From contig NZ_JAAUWT010000001.1 of NCBI RefSeq assembly GCF_014694455.1, positions 248,001 through 312,000 of the forward strand: a stretch of DNA of 64,000 bases, given 5' to 3'. The notes beneath the pieces were generated by a model. The model saw only the letters and a program-made list of their open reading frames with translations, made no database searches and was not told where the DNA came from. The position numbers and the translations under genes were made by a program. Positions 18,837-27,589 of the stretch are shown piece after piece. Source of the DNA: Vibrio sp. S9_S30 (GTDB lineage Bacteria; Pseudomonadota; Gammaproteobacteria; Enterobacterales; Vibrionaceae). Position 1 is the stretch's first letter. Every line of letters begins with the position of its first letter.

Positions 18837-20215
18837 TCCTGCGGCTTTCTTTTTTTGTTTCTGTACGTTTTGCGTCGGCTCTGCCCAGTATTTGAGCCAC
18901 CTAATTCGTTGACCATGGCTTGGCGCATGTTGCGCCCTGCGTTTTGGTAAGTTTGCCACCATTTCGCCAATTCTTTGGTCTCACCTTGCTCAACCTCACC
19001 ACGCATTTCAAGGAAATCAAAACCCGCACGGAACTTGTTCAATTCCAGTAAGCGCGTTGCTCGTTTACCATTACGTCTTGGTAAGCGCAGCTGGAGTTGC
19101 CATATCTCTCGAATGGTTGCGGTATGGCGTCTCGGTATCGCAAGGCTTCTAACTTGTTCATCTAGAATCATATTGCTGGCTTCCATGATGGCATCATAGT
19201 AAGCGAAATTGTGTTTTTCCATCAATCGGTTAGCCAGTTGATTCAGTGGGTACCAAAGTAACGCTGCGAACATGAAGGCAGGGTTAATTCGCTTACCATC
19301 TTGAATGCGCTTGTCTGTTGATTCCAACACCAGCTCAATCATTTTTTCGGTTGGGCTTTCTTGCTCTTCCGTAAATTCCCGAGCAATGTCAGGGAACAGG
19401 GGTTGGAAAAGGTCGTACTCACGTAATAAGTGGTAGGTTTCCAATCCGTAGCCTGATTGCAGCAATTTCAGCGATTCTTCAAACAACCGCGCAGCGGGGA
19501 TGTCTTGGAGCAGATGCGCCAGTTCTTTGATTGGAGCGGCGGTGCCTTCGCAGATATCCATGTCCAATTTTGCGGCAAAACGAACAGCACGCAGCATTCG
19601 AACGGGATCTTCTCGATAGCGTGTTTCAGGGTCACCAATTAGGCGTATCAGTCCATCATCAAGATCATCAATACCACCGGCGTAGTCATGAATACTGTAA
19701 TCGGCAATGCTGTAATACATGGCATTGACCGTGAAATCACGACGTTCTGCGTCTTCATCTATGGTGCCGTATACGTTATCACGAAGCAGCATGCCTTCTT
19801 TAGACTGCGCAGCAACGTTTTTCGCTGGTTCTTGATGATGGCCACGAAAGGTGGCAACTTCTATGATGTCTCGCCCAAACATAATGTGCGCTAGGCGGAA
19901 TCGTCGACCAATTAAACGGCAGTTTCTAAATAGGTTTTTGATTTGTTCTGGTGTTGCGTTAGTCGCGATATCAAAATCTTTTGGCTGTTCACCGAGTAAA
20001 AGGTCTCGTACACCTCCACCTACCAGAAACGCATCGTATCCAGCATTATGCAGGCGATAGAGCACTTTCAGTGCGTTGTCGCTTATCTGTTTGCGAGAAA
20101 TATTGTGCTCTTCTCGTGTAATAATATTCAGAGTAATTTCTCCGTTTGAGCGACTATTTTGTTGGTCTTTGCTGGTAAGAATTTTACGGCAAAAGCGAGT
20201 AACTTGACTAAAAAT
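18833..20215 (-). CDS. pcnB: Poly(A) polymerase I, predicted AUU start
   Basis: The 460-residue enzyme adds poly(A) tails that mark RNAs for decay. Nucleotidyltransferase motifs are AFLVGGGVRDLLLG near residues 62-75 and KDFDIATNATP near 80. The C-terminus is Arg/Lys-rich. The first in-frame ATG/GTG/TTG is the GTG at 20065, but homology continues upstream without stops. The 50 extra codons include FCRKIL and TREEHNISRKQISDNALK, aligning with E. coli PcnB residues from its own start. At 20215 the codon is ATT, preceded by GAGGTG at good spacing. E. coli pcnB is known to start at AUU, so the inefficient start appears conserved. The length then fits (E. coli about 465). Confidence 0.9.
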   Translation of the reverse strand: MFSQVTRFCRKILTSKDQQNSRSNGEITLNIITREEHNISRKQISDNALKVLYRLHNAGYDAFLVGGGVRDLLLGEQPKDFDIATNATPEQIKNLFRNCRLIGRRFRLAHIMFGRDIIEVATFRGHHQEPAKNVAAQSKEGMLLRDNVYGTIDEDAERRDFTVNAMYYSIADYSIHDYAGGIDDLDDGLIRLIGDPETRYREDPVRMLRAVRFAAKLDMDICEGTAAPIKELAHLLQDIPAARLFEESLKLLQSGYGLETYHLLREYDLFQPLFPDIAREFTEEQESPTEKMIELVLESTDKRIQDGKRINPAFMFAALLWYPLNQLANRLMEKHNFAYYDAIMEASNMILDEQVRSLAIPRRHTATIREIWQLQLRLPRRNGKRATRLLELNKFRAGFDFLEMRGEVEQGETKELAKWWQTYQNAGRNMRQAMVNELGGSNTGQSRRKTYRNKKRKPQE

Positions 20216-20263
20216 AGCCCACCTCTATTACGTTTGTGCTCAAAAATTGCGGCTAATAATAGC

Positions 20264-21163
20264 TTAGCTGCCCCTGTTTGAGAATGGGGATGTGATTTTG
20301 ATCTTGTCTGGCAGCTGTTTTAGGTGCCAGTTTTCGATACCCCATTGCAGTATTTCACCTTGAGTAGCTTGCGTTAATTCTTTTTTAATATCAAAACCTA
20401 AGAAGCTCATTGCTAACAATGTTTCAGGTTTGGGATTGTCTTGGCTAATGCCCTCTGCACGATTCTGTTTTGAGAGCTTATTTCCTAAGTCATCAACGGC
20501 TAGCGGCAGGTGTAAATACTGAACTGGCGTTTTTTTGAGCATCTGATAGAGGCTGATTTGGCGACCTGTAGGTTCAATTAAGTCGGCACCGCGTACCACT
20601 TCCGTTACGCCCTGATAAATATCGTCTAATACAACCGCAAGGTTATAAGCAAATAAACCATCTCGGCGCTGAATAATAAAGTCCTCTCGCGCTAAAGAGG
20701 CAGGGATGGGGGTTGAACCGTGTCGCAAATCGTTGAACTCGGTTACGGGGTGAGTCATGGTCAGCCGCACAGCGCAAGGTGGGTTGTTGGTTAATTTTTT
20801 TGCTCTGCATGTTCCAGGATAAAAGCCACCCGCTTCTTTAATCTGTTTGCGGCTACATTCGCAGTAATAGGCCTTCCCATCTTTTAGCCACTGTTCAATT
20901 TGTGCCTGATAAGCATCGTGGCGTTGGCTTTGATAAATGACTTTGTCATCCCAAAATAGATGGTACTTTTCTAGGGTCGCAAGAATCAAACCAGCTGCGC
21001 CAATCATTTCTCTAGGCGGATCGAGATCCTCCATCCGAACTAACCACTTGCCATGTTGAGACCTAGCCTGGAAATAGCTGCCTAAAGCGGCAATCAGTGA
21101 GCCAAAATGAAGTGGACCCGATGGGGATGGGGCGAAGCGCCCTATGTAATTGGATTTGCTCAT
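20264..21163 (-). CDS. gluQ: Glutamyl-queuosine tRNA(Asp) synthetase
   Basis: From MSKSNYIGRF the protein has 299 residues; ATG and TTG codons 3-4 residues upstream are alternatives. It is a truncated GluRS paralogue lacking the anticodon-binding domain and attaches Glu to queuosine in tRNA-Asp. The HIGH-like motif is PSGPLHFGS near 10-18, a zinc site is formed by CECSRK and YPGTC near 95-115, and the KMSK-like NKLSKQN is near 230. It follows dksA through a terminator whose T-run touches the start region. Confidence 0.93.
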   Translation of the reverse strand: MSKSNYIGRFAPSPSGPLHFGSLIAALGSYFQARSQHGKWLVRMEDLDPPREMIGAAGLILATLEKYHLFWDDKVIYQSQRHDAYQAQIEQWLKDGKAYYCECSRKQIKEAGGFYPGTCRAKKLTNNPPCAVRLTMTHPVTEFNDLRHGSTPIPASLAREDFIIQRRDGLFAYNLAVVLDDIYQGVTEVVRGADLIEPTGRQISLYQMLKKTPVQYLHLPLAVDDLGNKLSKQNRAEGISQDNPKPETLLAMSFLGFDIKKELTQATQGEILQWGIENWHLKQLPDKIKITSPFSNRGS

Positions 21164-21173
21164 GGTATTCATC

Positions 21174-21200
21174 AAAAAAGGGAGCGACTTGGCTCCCTTT
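21174..21200 (-). terminator. Terminator between dksA and gluQ, abutting the gluQ start
   Basis: On the minus strand GGGAGC / GCTCCC encloses CAAGTC and runs directly into TTTTTT, with the first possible gluQ ATG immediately behind. A terminator in this position has been described as controlling gluQ expression in Shigella flexneri. Confidence 0.85.
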
Positions 21201-21225
21201 TATCCTTGCTTTTGCTGAGCTGATA

Positions 21226-21675
21226 TTAGCCTTGCATTTGTCTTTCTTTCATTTCAGCAAGCGTTTTACAATCGATGCATAAATCGGCAGTTGGGCGAGC
21301 TTCTAAGCGACGGATGCCAATTTCAACACCACAAGATTCACAGAAGCCAAAATCGTCTTCTTCGATTTTATCAAGCGTCTTTTCTATTTTTTTTATCAAA
21401 CGACGTTCGCGATCTCGGTTACGTAGCTCTAAGCTAAACTCTTCTTCTTGAGAAGCACGGTCAACAGGATCTGGAAAGTTTGATGCTTCGTCTTGCATAT
21501 GATGTACAGTGCGATCGACCTCTTCCCTGAGCTGATTACGCCAAGCGCCTAAAATTTTTGTAAAATGAGCCATCTGTTCAGGTGACATGTACTCTTCACC
21601 TGCTTTTTCTTGGTAAGGCTCAACACCTGCAATTGCTAGGATGCCTAGCGTTTTTCTTTTGGTACTTTCTGGCAT
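21226..21675 (-). CDS. dksA: RNA polymerase-binding transcription factor DksA
   Basis: The 149-residue secondary-channel factor works with ppGpp in the stringent response. The coiled-coil tip motif DPVDRA with its two Asp residues is present near 71-76. The C4 zinc finger is CESCG plus CIDC near 114-138. The length matches E. coli DksA (151). It is the first gene of the minus-strand run, followed by a terminator before gluQ. Confidence 0.98.
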   Translation of the reverse strand: MPESTKRKTLGILAIAGVEPYQEKAGEEYMSPEQMAHFTKILGAWRNQLREEVDRTVHHMQDEASNFPDPVDRASQEEEFSLELRNRDRERRLIKKIEKTLDKIEEDDFGFCESCGVEIGIRRLEARPTADLCIDCKTLAEMKERQMQG

Positions 21676-21764
21676 ACAGCATCTCCTACTTACACCTTTT
21701 TGACTGACCAGCAGACAAATTAAGGCGGGTATCTATAGCAGAAAGAAAAGCTGGTGGCAATGAC

Positions 21765-22520
21765 TCACAAGACTAGAGCTTTGTCATTGTGAAGATTGCA
21801 ACATTTTTCATGATTGTTGATAAATTCAACACTTTGAGTCAGTTGCATTTCACGTTCAGAGAGTCTGGCTTTGTAGCACAATATCTCCACGCCACTTTCT
21901 TTCGCTTGATTTAACAGTTGTGAATATTTCGCATCTATATGGTGTGCTGAAGAGACTTTTTCAATACCGGTATGTAAAACAGTAAAAAAAAGTACGGCTC
22001 TGCTTCCATTTTTTGCGACTTCCATCAACTCGCGAAGGTGCTTTTGTCCTCGCGTTGTGACGGCATCTGGAAAATAGCCTTGTCCATTTTCCTCCAATAA
22101 AGTCACACTTTTCACTTCAATATAGCACTTCGGGCGATCTTCGCTTTCTAATAGAACATCAATACGGCTGTTTTCATTGCCGTATTTCACTTCGGTTCTT
22201 AATAAGTCGTATCCGGTTAACTCGGGGATTCGCCCCTGATTGATGGCTTCAACCACCAAAGCATTCGGTTTGGCGGTGTTGATGCAGATCAGATCGCCTT
22301 GAGCGTTTTGTGATAGCTCCCAGCTGCATGGGTATTTTCTTTTCGGATTATTGGAGGTGGAATACCAAATCGTATTGCCGGGATCGGCACAACCCGTCAT
22401 TGCACCGGTATTGGCGCAGTGGATGGTGGTGACGGAACCGTCATCCAGTTCAATATCTGCCAGAAAGCGTTTGTATCTTTTGATCAGCGTGGCACGTTGT
22501 AAAGGTGAGGTAAATTCCAT
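21765..22520 (-). CDS. sfsA: Sugar fermentation stimulation protein A
   Basis: From [20 protein letters not shown] the protein has 251 residues; the frame extends 18 codons further but that part is not conserved. SfsA is a nuclease-like DNA-binding protein; the PD-(D/E)XK-like segment RIDVLLE...[12 protein letters not shown] near residues 123-148 is present, together with [10 protein letters not shown] near 38-47. The cellular role is not settled. It lies next to dksA as in E. coli. The C-terminus is about 15 residues longer than E. coli SfsA. Confidence 0.93.
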   Translation of the reverse strand: MEFTSPLQRATLIKRYKRFLADIELDDGSVTTIHCANTGAMTGCADPGNTIWYSTSNNPKRKYPCSWELSQNAQGDLICINTAKPNALVVEAINQGRIPELTGYDLLRTEVKYGNENSRIDVLLESEDRPKCYIEVKSVTLLEENGQGYFPDAVTTRGQKHLRELMEVAKNGSRAVLFFTVLHTGIEKVSSAHHIDAKYSQLLNQAKESGVEILCYKARLSEREMQLTQSVEFINNHEKCCNLHNDKALVL

Positions 22521-22714
22521 AAGTCGTCGTTTGGGGTTGGGTACTGTTATTATGTACAATGCTTTGGTGAGCACTCACATTATTCTAAAGTGCGTGATGT
22601 TAAAAGCGTGTGATGCTAAAAACGCATAATTAGAAAATACGCGAGTGTCATGTTTCACCTTGCATCAAGAATACGGTTTGCAGACCGAAGCCATTACAGC
22701 ACAAGGATCGCCCA

Positions 22715-25177
22715 TTGTCACAATCCTCTAAGTTACCGCTCCCAATAGAAACCGTTCTTCCTGAATTGTTGGTTGCATTAAACACACAACACCAAGTGGT
22801 GCTTAAAGCGGAACCAGGGGCAGGGAAATCAACCTACTTGCCTTTGCAACTGCTTAAGCAACACGTGGTGGAAGGCAAAATTATCATGCTGGAACCTAGG
22901 CGATTAGCAGCGAGGAACATTGCCACTTATCTTGCGAAGCAGCTGGGTGAAAAGGTGGGTGAGACCGTTGGCTACCGTGTGCGAGGGGAAAAGAGATCAA
23001 GCAAAAACACTCGATTGGAAGTGGTCACAGAAGGCATTTTAACGCGAATGATTCAGTCTGATCCCGAGCTGAATGGTGTTGCAATGATCATTTTTGATGA
23101 GTTTCATGAACGCAGTATCCACGCCGACACCAGTTTGGCTTTTTGCTTGGAGATCCAAGAGGTCTTTAGAGACGATCTCACATTGTTAGTGATGTCGGCG
23201 ACCTTGGATGAAATGTCATTAAAGAAGCTCTTGCCCTCGGCGTCTTACATCGAATCGGAAGGGCGAGGTTACCCGATTGAATACCGCTATGCGCCGCTTT
23301 TGCCGAATGACAGGCTAGCCAGCGCGGTAGCAAAACAAATTCGTACTCTTCTTAATAGTGAATCCGGATCCCTCTTAGTTTTCTTGCCAGGGGCGGGGGC
23401 GATCAACCAAGTAATGGAATGGCTCGGCGAATGGGATGCTCACGTTGATGTTTTCCCGTTGTACGGTCAATTAACCTTTGCTGAGCAGCAACAGGCTATT
23501 TCCCCTCCTGAGCAAGGAAGAAGAAAAGTTGTGCTAGCAACGAATATTGCGGAAACCAGTTTGACCATTGAGGGGATTCGCATTGTTATTGACAGCGGGT
23601 TAGAGCGTTTTGCCAGCTTTCAGTTGAAAACAGGCATCACTCGATTAGAGCAGCAAAGGATTGCACAGTCCTCAGCTCATCAACGTGCTGGGCGAGCGGG
23701 CAGGCTTGAGCCTGGCATTTGCGTTCGCATGTACAGCGAACAACAGCTCCTACAGCAGCCCAAAATGCCAGAGCCTGAAATCCTTCGGAGCGATTTGTCT
23801 CCTGTGCTGCTTGAGATGCTGCAATGGGGGAGCGGAACCTTTTCCCACTCACATTGGCTTGATGTCCCGACAAAAGCCGCGGTTGTTTCAGCCAAAGAGT
23901 TGCTTAGTCAGCTTGATTTATTGAATGAATCCGGTGCGTTGTCTGACCTAGGGAAGCAGGCTCAGGCGTTGGGAACCGACCCAAGGACAGCCGCCATGTT
24001 ATTAAAAGCCTATTCGAAAGGTTCAGCCTATGTTCAGTGTGCGATAACGTTAACGGCTTTGATAGAAGAGCCAGAGCGGCAAGGTGATAACGTGATGCAT
24101 GCCTTGCAGCGTTTTAAAGACGGTCACCATCAAAAGCAAAAGACAGTGCAAACCAGAATGTCGAGTTTATCCTCTCGGTTGAACGTGGATATTAAAGGGC
24201 ACGTTGATGAATCGCTTGCAGGTCTCTGCCTTTGTTGGGCGTACCCCGACAGAATAGCACGGCAAAGAAGGATGGGAAGTGAGCATTACTTATTGGCGAA
24301 TGGTCATGGCGCGCAAGTCGATTCATTGTCTTCATTGCAGAAAAGTGAATATTTGGTCGTGGTGGATCTGATGAAAAGTCATCGTAGCGACAGCCAAATT
24401 TATCTTGCTTGTCCGCTGGATGTCGTCCCAAAACATAAAGTGAATCAAGTCACTTATGTGTATTGGGACGATAAGAAAGGGGAGCTGTTAGCAGAGGCAA
24501 GGCAGCAAATTGGTGCTATTGTGCTGGAAAGTAAACCGACCCAAGACATCACCGCACAACAAAAATCCAATGCACTGCTGGATTACATACGTGAAAGCGG
24601 CACGCATGTTCTGCCTTGGTCGGACAAATCTCAACGTCTACTTCAACGTATTCTTTGTTGTAAGACATGGCTTCCAGAAGAAGCGTGGCCTGACGTCTCA
24701 GATTCGGGCCTGATTGATAATCTGACAGAGTGGTTGTTGCCATTTATGAACGGTGTTTCTAACATGAAGACCCTAAAAAAGGTCGATATGCATCAAGCGC
24801 TCACTGCCTATTTAGGGTGGCCGTTGAACCAGAAAATCGATGAGTGGTTGCCAGAGCAATATACACTGCCTACGGGGCAAAGCCGCCAAATTGAGTACCA
24901 AGAAGGGAAGCCGCCAATGCTTTCAGTAAGAGTGCAGGAGGTGTTTGGAGAACAAGCTTCACCAACCATAGCCAATGGGCGAGTTTCAGTGGTGCTAGAG
25001 CTGCTTTCTCCGGCTCGAAGACCGATTCAAATTACGCAAGACTTGGCGGCATTTTGGCAGGGCTCGTATCACGAAGTAAAAAAAGAAATGAAAGGGCGCT
25101 ACCCTAAACACCCTTGGCCGGATGATCCGGCTAACCATGTGGCGACAACGAAAACCAAACGACAGTTGAATTCATGA
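22715..25177 (+). CDS. hrpB: ATP-dependent RNA helicase HrpB
   Basis: The 820-residue DExH helicase starts at TTG with AAGGA 7 bases upstream. Walker A is EPGAGKST near 37-44, the box II motif is FDEFHERS near 128 (DEFH), SAT is near 165, and motif VI is QRAGRAGR near 323-330. A C-terminal HrpB-specific domain follows. The function in bacteria is poorly defined. The stop overlaps the mrcB start (ATGA), the same pairing as in E. coli. Confidence 0.96.
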   Translation: MSQSSKLPLPIETVLPELLVALNTQHQVVLKAEPGAGKSTYLPLQLLKQHVVEGKIIMLEPRRLAARNIATYLAKQLGEKVGETVGYRVRGEKRSSKNTRLEVVTEGILTRMIQSDPELNGVAMIIFDEFHERSIHADTSLAFCLEIQEVFRDDLTLLVMSATLDEMSLKKLLPSASYIESEGRGYPIEYRYAPLLPNDRLASAVAKQIRTLLNSESGSLLVFLPGAGAINQVMEWLGEWDAHVDVFPLYGQLTFAEQQQAISPPEQGRRKVVLATNIAETSLTIEGIRIVIDSGLERFASFQLKTGITRLEQQRIAQSSAHQRAGRAGRLEPGICVRMYSEQQLLQQPKMPEPEILRSDLSPVLLEMLQWGSGTFSHSHWLDVPTKAAVVSAKELLSQLDLLNESGALSDLGKQAQALGTDPRTAAMLLKAYSKGSAYVQCAITLTALIEEPERQGDNVMHALQRFKDGHHQKQKTVQTRMSSLSSRLNVDIKGHVDESLAGLCLCWAYPDRIARQRRMGSEHYLLANGHGAQVDSLSSLQKSEYLVVVDLMKSHRSDSQIYLACPLDVVPKHKVNQVTYVYWDDKKGELLAEARQQIGAIVLESKPTQDITAQQKSNALLDYIRESGTHVLPWSDKSQRLLQRILCCKTWLPEEAWPDVSDSGLIDNLTEWLLPFMNGVSNMKTLKKVDMHQALTAYLGWPLNQKIDEWLPEQYTLPTGQSRQIEYQEGKPPMLSVRVQEVFGEQASPTIANGRVSVVLELLSPARRPIQITQDLAAFWQGSYHEVKKEMKGRYPKHPWPDDPANHVATTKTKRQLNS

Positions 25178-27537
25178 CAGACAAAAAGAAAACGTCAGGG
25201 CGAACGACAAGAAAAACGACGGCTGAAAAGAGCGCGCCCAAAAAACACTCTCGCCAAAGTAAACCCAAAAAGAAAACGTCAAAAGGTTGGTTACGCACCC
25301 TTTGGGGACTGACGTGGAAAACAACGGTGGCCGTGTTTGCGGTGTTGGTGTTTGTCGGTATCTACCTTGATAGTGTTGTTCGCCAGAAATTTGAAGGGCA
25401 GCTATTTGATTTACCCACCGTCGTCTATGGACGAGTGTTGACGTTGAACCCCGGAAGCCCCGTGACATTACCACAGCTTCGCAAAGAGCTGGACGTACTC
25501 AACTATCGTAAAGTTCGTGCTCCTCGAAACCCAGGGGAGTACTCGTCTTCATCGACAAAAATTGAATTAATCCGTCGTGATTTCGAATTTGAAGATGGTC
25601 CAGAAGCCTCACGCCATGTGATGTTGTATTTCAATGACCAAGGTTTGGAGAGAATCCAATCGCTCGAATCCGAACGAGACATGGGCTATTTACGAATCGA
25701 CCCCAAAATGCTTGGGATGCTAGAGGCAAATACGGAAGAAAACCGGCTTTTCCTTAAACGAGAGCAATTCCCTGAGGTGTTGGTCGACGCCTTATTGGTG
25801 ACAGAAGACAGAGATTTTTACCAACATGAAGGCGTATCCCCGTTTGCGATTCTCCGAGCCTTGGTTGCAAATGTAAAAGCCGGCCGTACAGTGCAGGGGG
25901 GGAGCACTCTGACCCAGCAGCTCGCGAAAAACTTGTTTTTATCTCGTGAACGGACACTCTGGCGAAAAGTTCGAGAAGCTTATATCGCGCTTATATTGGA
26001 TTATCGTTACAGCAAAGATGAAATCCTAGAAGCTTACCTGAATGAAGTGTACTTAGGTCAAAGCCGTGGTGAAGCCATCCATGGCTTTGGTTTGGCATCG
26101 AGATTGTACTTTGGCCAACCTTTGCAAGAGCTTCGTATTGACCAAATTGCCTTGTTGGTGGGGATGGTAAAAGGTCCCTCTTATTACAACCCAGTACGGA
26201 AACCTGAACGAGCGAAAGCGCGCCGAGATTTGGTGTTACGGTTGATGATGCAGCATGACATTCTGACGTCACATCAGTTTGACATGGCGGCCAGCCGCGA
26301 CTTAGATACGCAAGATAAGCCGCAAATAGCCAGTCGCCAGCCGGCCTACTTTCAACAAGTGAGTCGTGAGTTAGCGCAAAAAGTGGGCGATGCATTTCAA
26401 AAGCAGACGGGGCTTAATGTGTTTACCTCTTTGGATCCCGTTTCGCAATTTGAGCTGGAAAAAGCCGTGAAAACCAAAATTCCTCAATTGGAGTTGCTCG
26501 CGGGGAAAGGGCTGGAGGCAGCGGGCATCGCCGTGGACAGACGAAGCGGAGAAATTCGCGCCATGGTAGGGGGTAAGCGAACGGGATACGACGGGTTTAA
26601 TCGGGCGTTGAATGCGTCAAGACCCATCGGTTCTTTGGCAAAACCTGCCGTGTATCTCACTGCGCTACAAAACCCATCGGAATACACGTTAGCCACAACT
26701 TTAGACGATACGCCATTTTCTCTCAAAGGCAGTGAAGGGAGCGTGTGGTCACCCAAAAATTACGACCGAACGTTTCGCGGTGACGTGCCGTTGTATCAGG
26801 CCTTCGCGAAATCGTTAAATGTGCCCACGGTAAAACTGGGTCTGAAATTGGGTATCCCTGAAGTGATGGACACATTTGAAAAATTAGGCGTAGATAGACA
26901 GGAGATTCGTCCGGTGCCGTCGATGTTTCTTGGATCATTTTCTTTAACACCTTACCAAGTTGCTCAGATGTACCAAACGCTGACCAATTCTGGCAAAAAA
27001 GCGCCTTTGAGTGCGCTTCGAAGTGTCAAAGATTTGGATGGGAACGTCCTGTATCGTTCCATTCCAAAAGTCTCGCAGCGAGTCTCGCAACAAGCGGCTT
27101 GGTTAACGACTTATGCGATGAAGAAAGCGGTTGCTGAAGGGACGGGGCGGTTTTTGCAAGGTCAATTTAGCCGAATGATGCTCGCAGGAAAGACGGGCAC
27201 CAGCAATGATACTCGTGACAGTTGGTTTGTGGGCGTCGATGGGCGTGAAGTGGTGACGCTTTGGCTTGGTCGAGATGATAACAAACCCACCAAACTAACG
27301 GGAGCAAGTGGTGCGCTGCGGGTGTACCACCAGTATTTGCAAAATCGCATTCCAGAGCCCTTAATTCTTCCGTGGCCAGCACAAATTACCACCTTAGGGT
27401 TTGCGCTTGAGCCGGGTGGAGAGTTAAAAGTCGATTGTGACAAAGCGTTCACTCTTCCTGTTTGGGATAAAAAAGGGGACGCACGTGAGGCTTGCAAAAG
27501 TGGACCGACAAAATGGCTGAGTAGCTTGTTTGACTAA
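25174..27537 (+). CDS. mrcB: Penicillin-binding protein 1B
   Basis: The 787-residue bifunctional peptidoglycan synthase has a Lys/Arg-rich cytoplasmic N-terminus of about 45 residues, one membrane segment near 48-68, a UB2H domain that docks LpoB, a glycosyltransferase domain with catalytic E211 (TEDRDFY) and GGSTLTQQLAKNLFL, and a transpeptidase domain with S487 in SLAK, SLN near 547, and KTGTSND near 672. All active-site motifs are intact. Coupled to hrpB by a 4-base overlap. Confidence 0.98.
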   Translation: MTDKKKTSGRTTRKTTAEKSAPKKHSRQSKPKKKTSKGWLRTLWGLTWKTTVAVFAVLVFVGIYLDSVVRQKFEGQLFDLPTVVYGRVLTLNPGSPVTLPQLRKELDVLNYRKVRAPRNPGEYSSSSTKIELIRRDFEFEDGPEASRHVMLYFNDQGLERIQSLESERDMGYLRIDPKMLGMLEANTEENRLFLKREQFPEVLVDALLVTEDRDFYQHEGVSPFAILRALVANVKAGRTVQGGSTLTQQLAKNLFLSRERTLWRKVREAYIALILDYRYSKDEILEAYLNEVYLGQSRGEAIHGFGLASRLYFGQPLQELRIDQIALLVGMVKGPSYYNPVRKPERAKARRDLVLRLMMQHDILTSHQFDMAASRDLDTQDKPQIASRQPAYFQQVSRELAQKVGDAFQKQTGLNVFTSLDPVSQFELEKAVKTKIPQLELLAGKGLEAAGIAVDRRSGEIRAMVGGKRTGYDGFNRALNASRPIGSLAKPAVYLTALQNPSEYTLATTLDDTPFSLKGSEGSVWSPKNYDRTFRGDVPLYQAFAKSLNVPTVKLGLKLGIPEVMDTFEKLGVDRQEIRPVPSMFLGSFSLTPYQVAQMYQTLTNSGKKAPLSALRSVKDLDGNVLYRSIPKVSQRVSQQAAWLTTYAMKKAVAEGTGRFLQGQFSRMMLAGKTGTSNDTRDSWFVGVDGREVVTLWLGRDDNKPTKLTGASGALRVYHQYLQNRIPEPLILPWPAQITTLGFALEPGGELKVDCDKAFTLPVWDKKGDAREACKSGPTKWLSSLFD

Positions 27538-27589
27538 TAACAGTTGAGATTTAGGTTGTGGTATAGGGATATGAAATAAAGGAGTGCTT

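Noticed and set aside
18833..20065. pcnB starting at the GTG at 20065
   Set aside because: This would remove 50 conserved residues; the ATT start fits homology, ribosome site and E. coli precedent.
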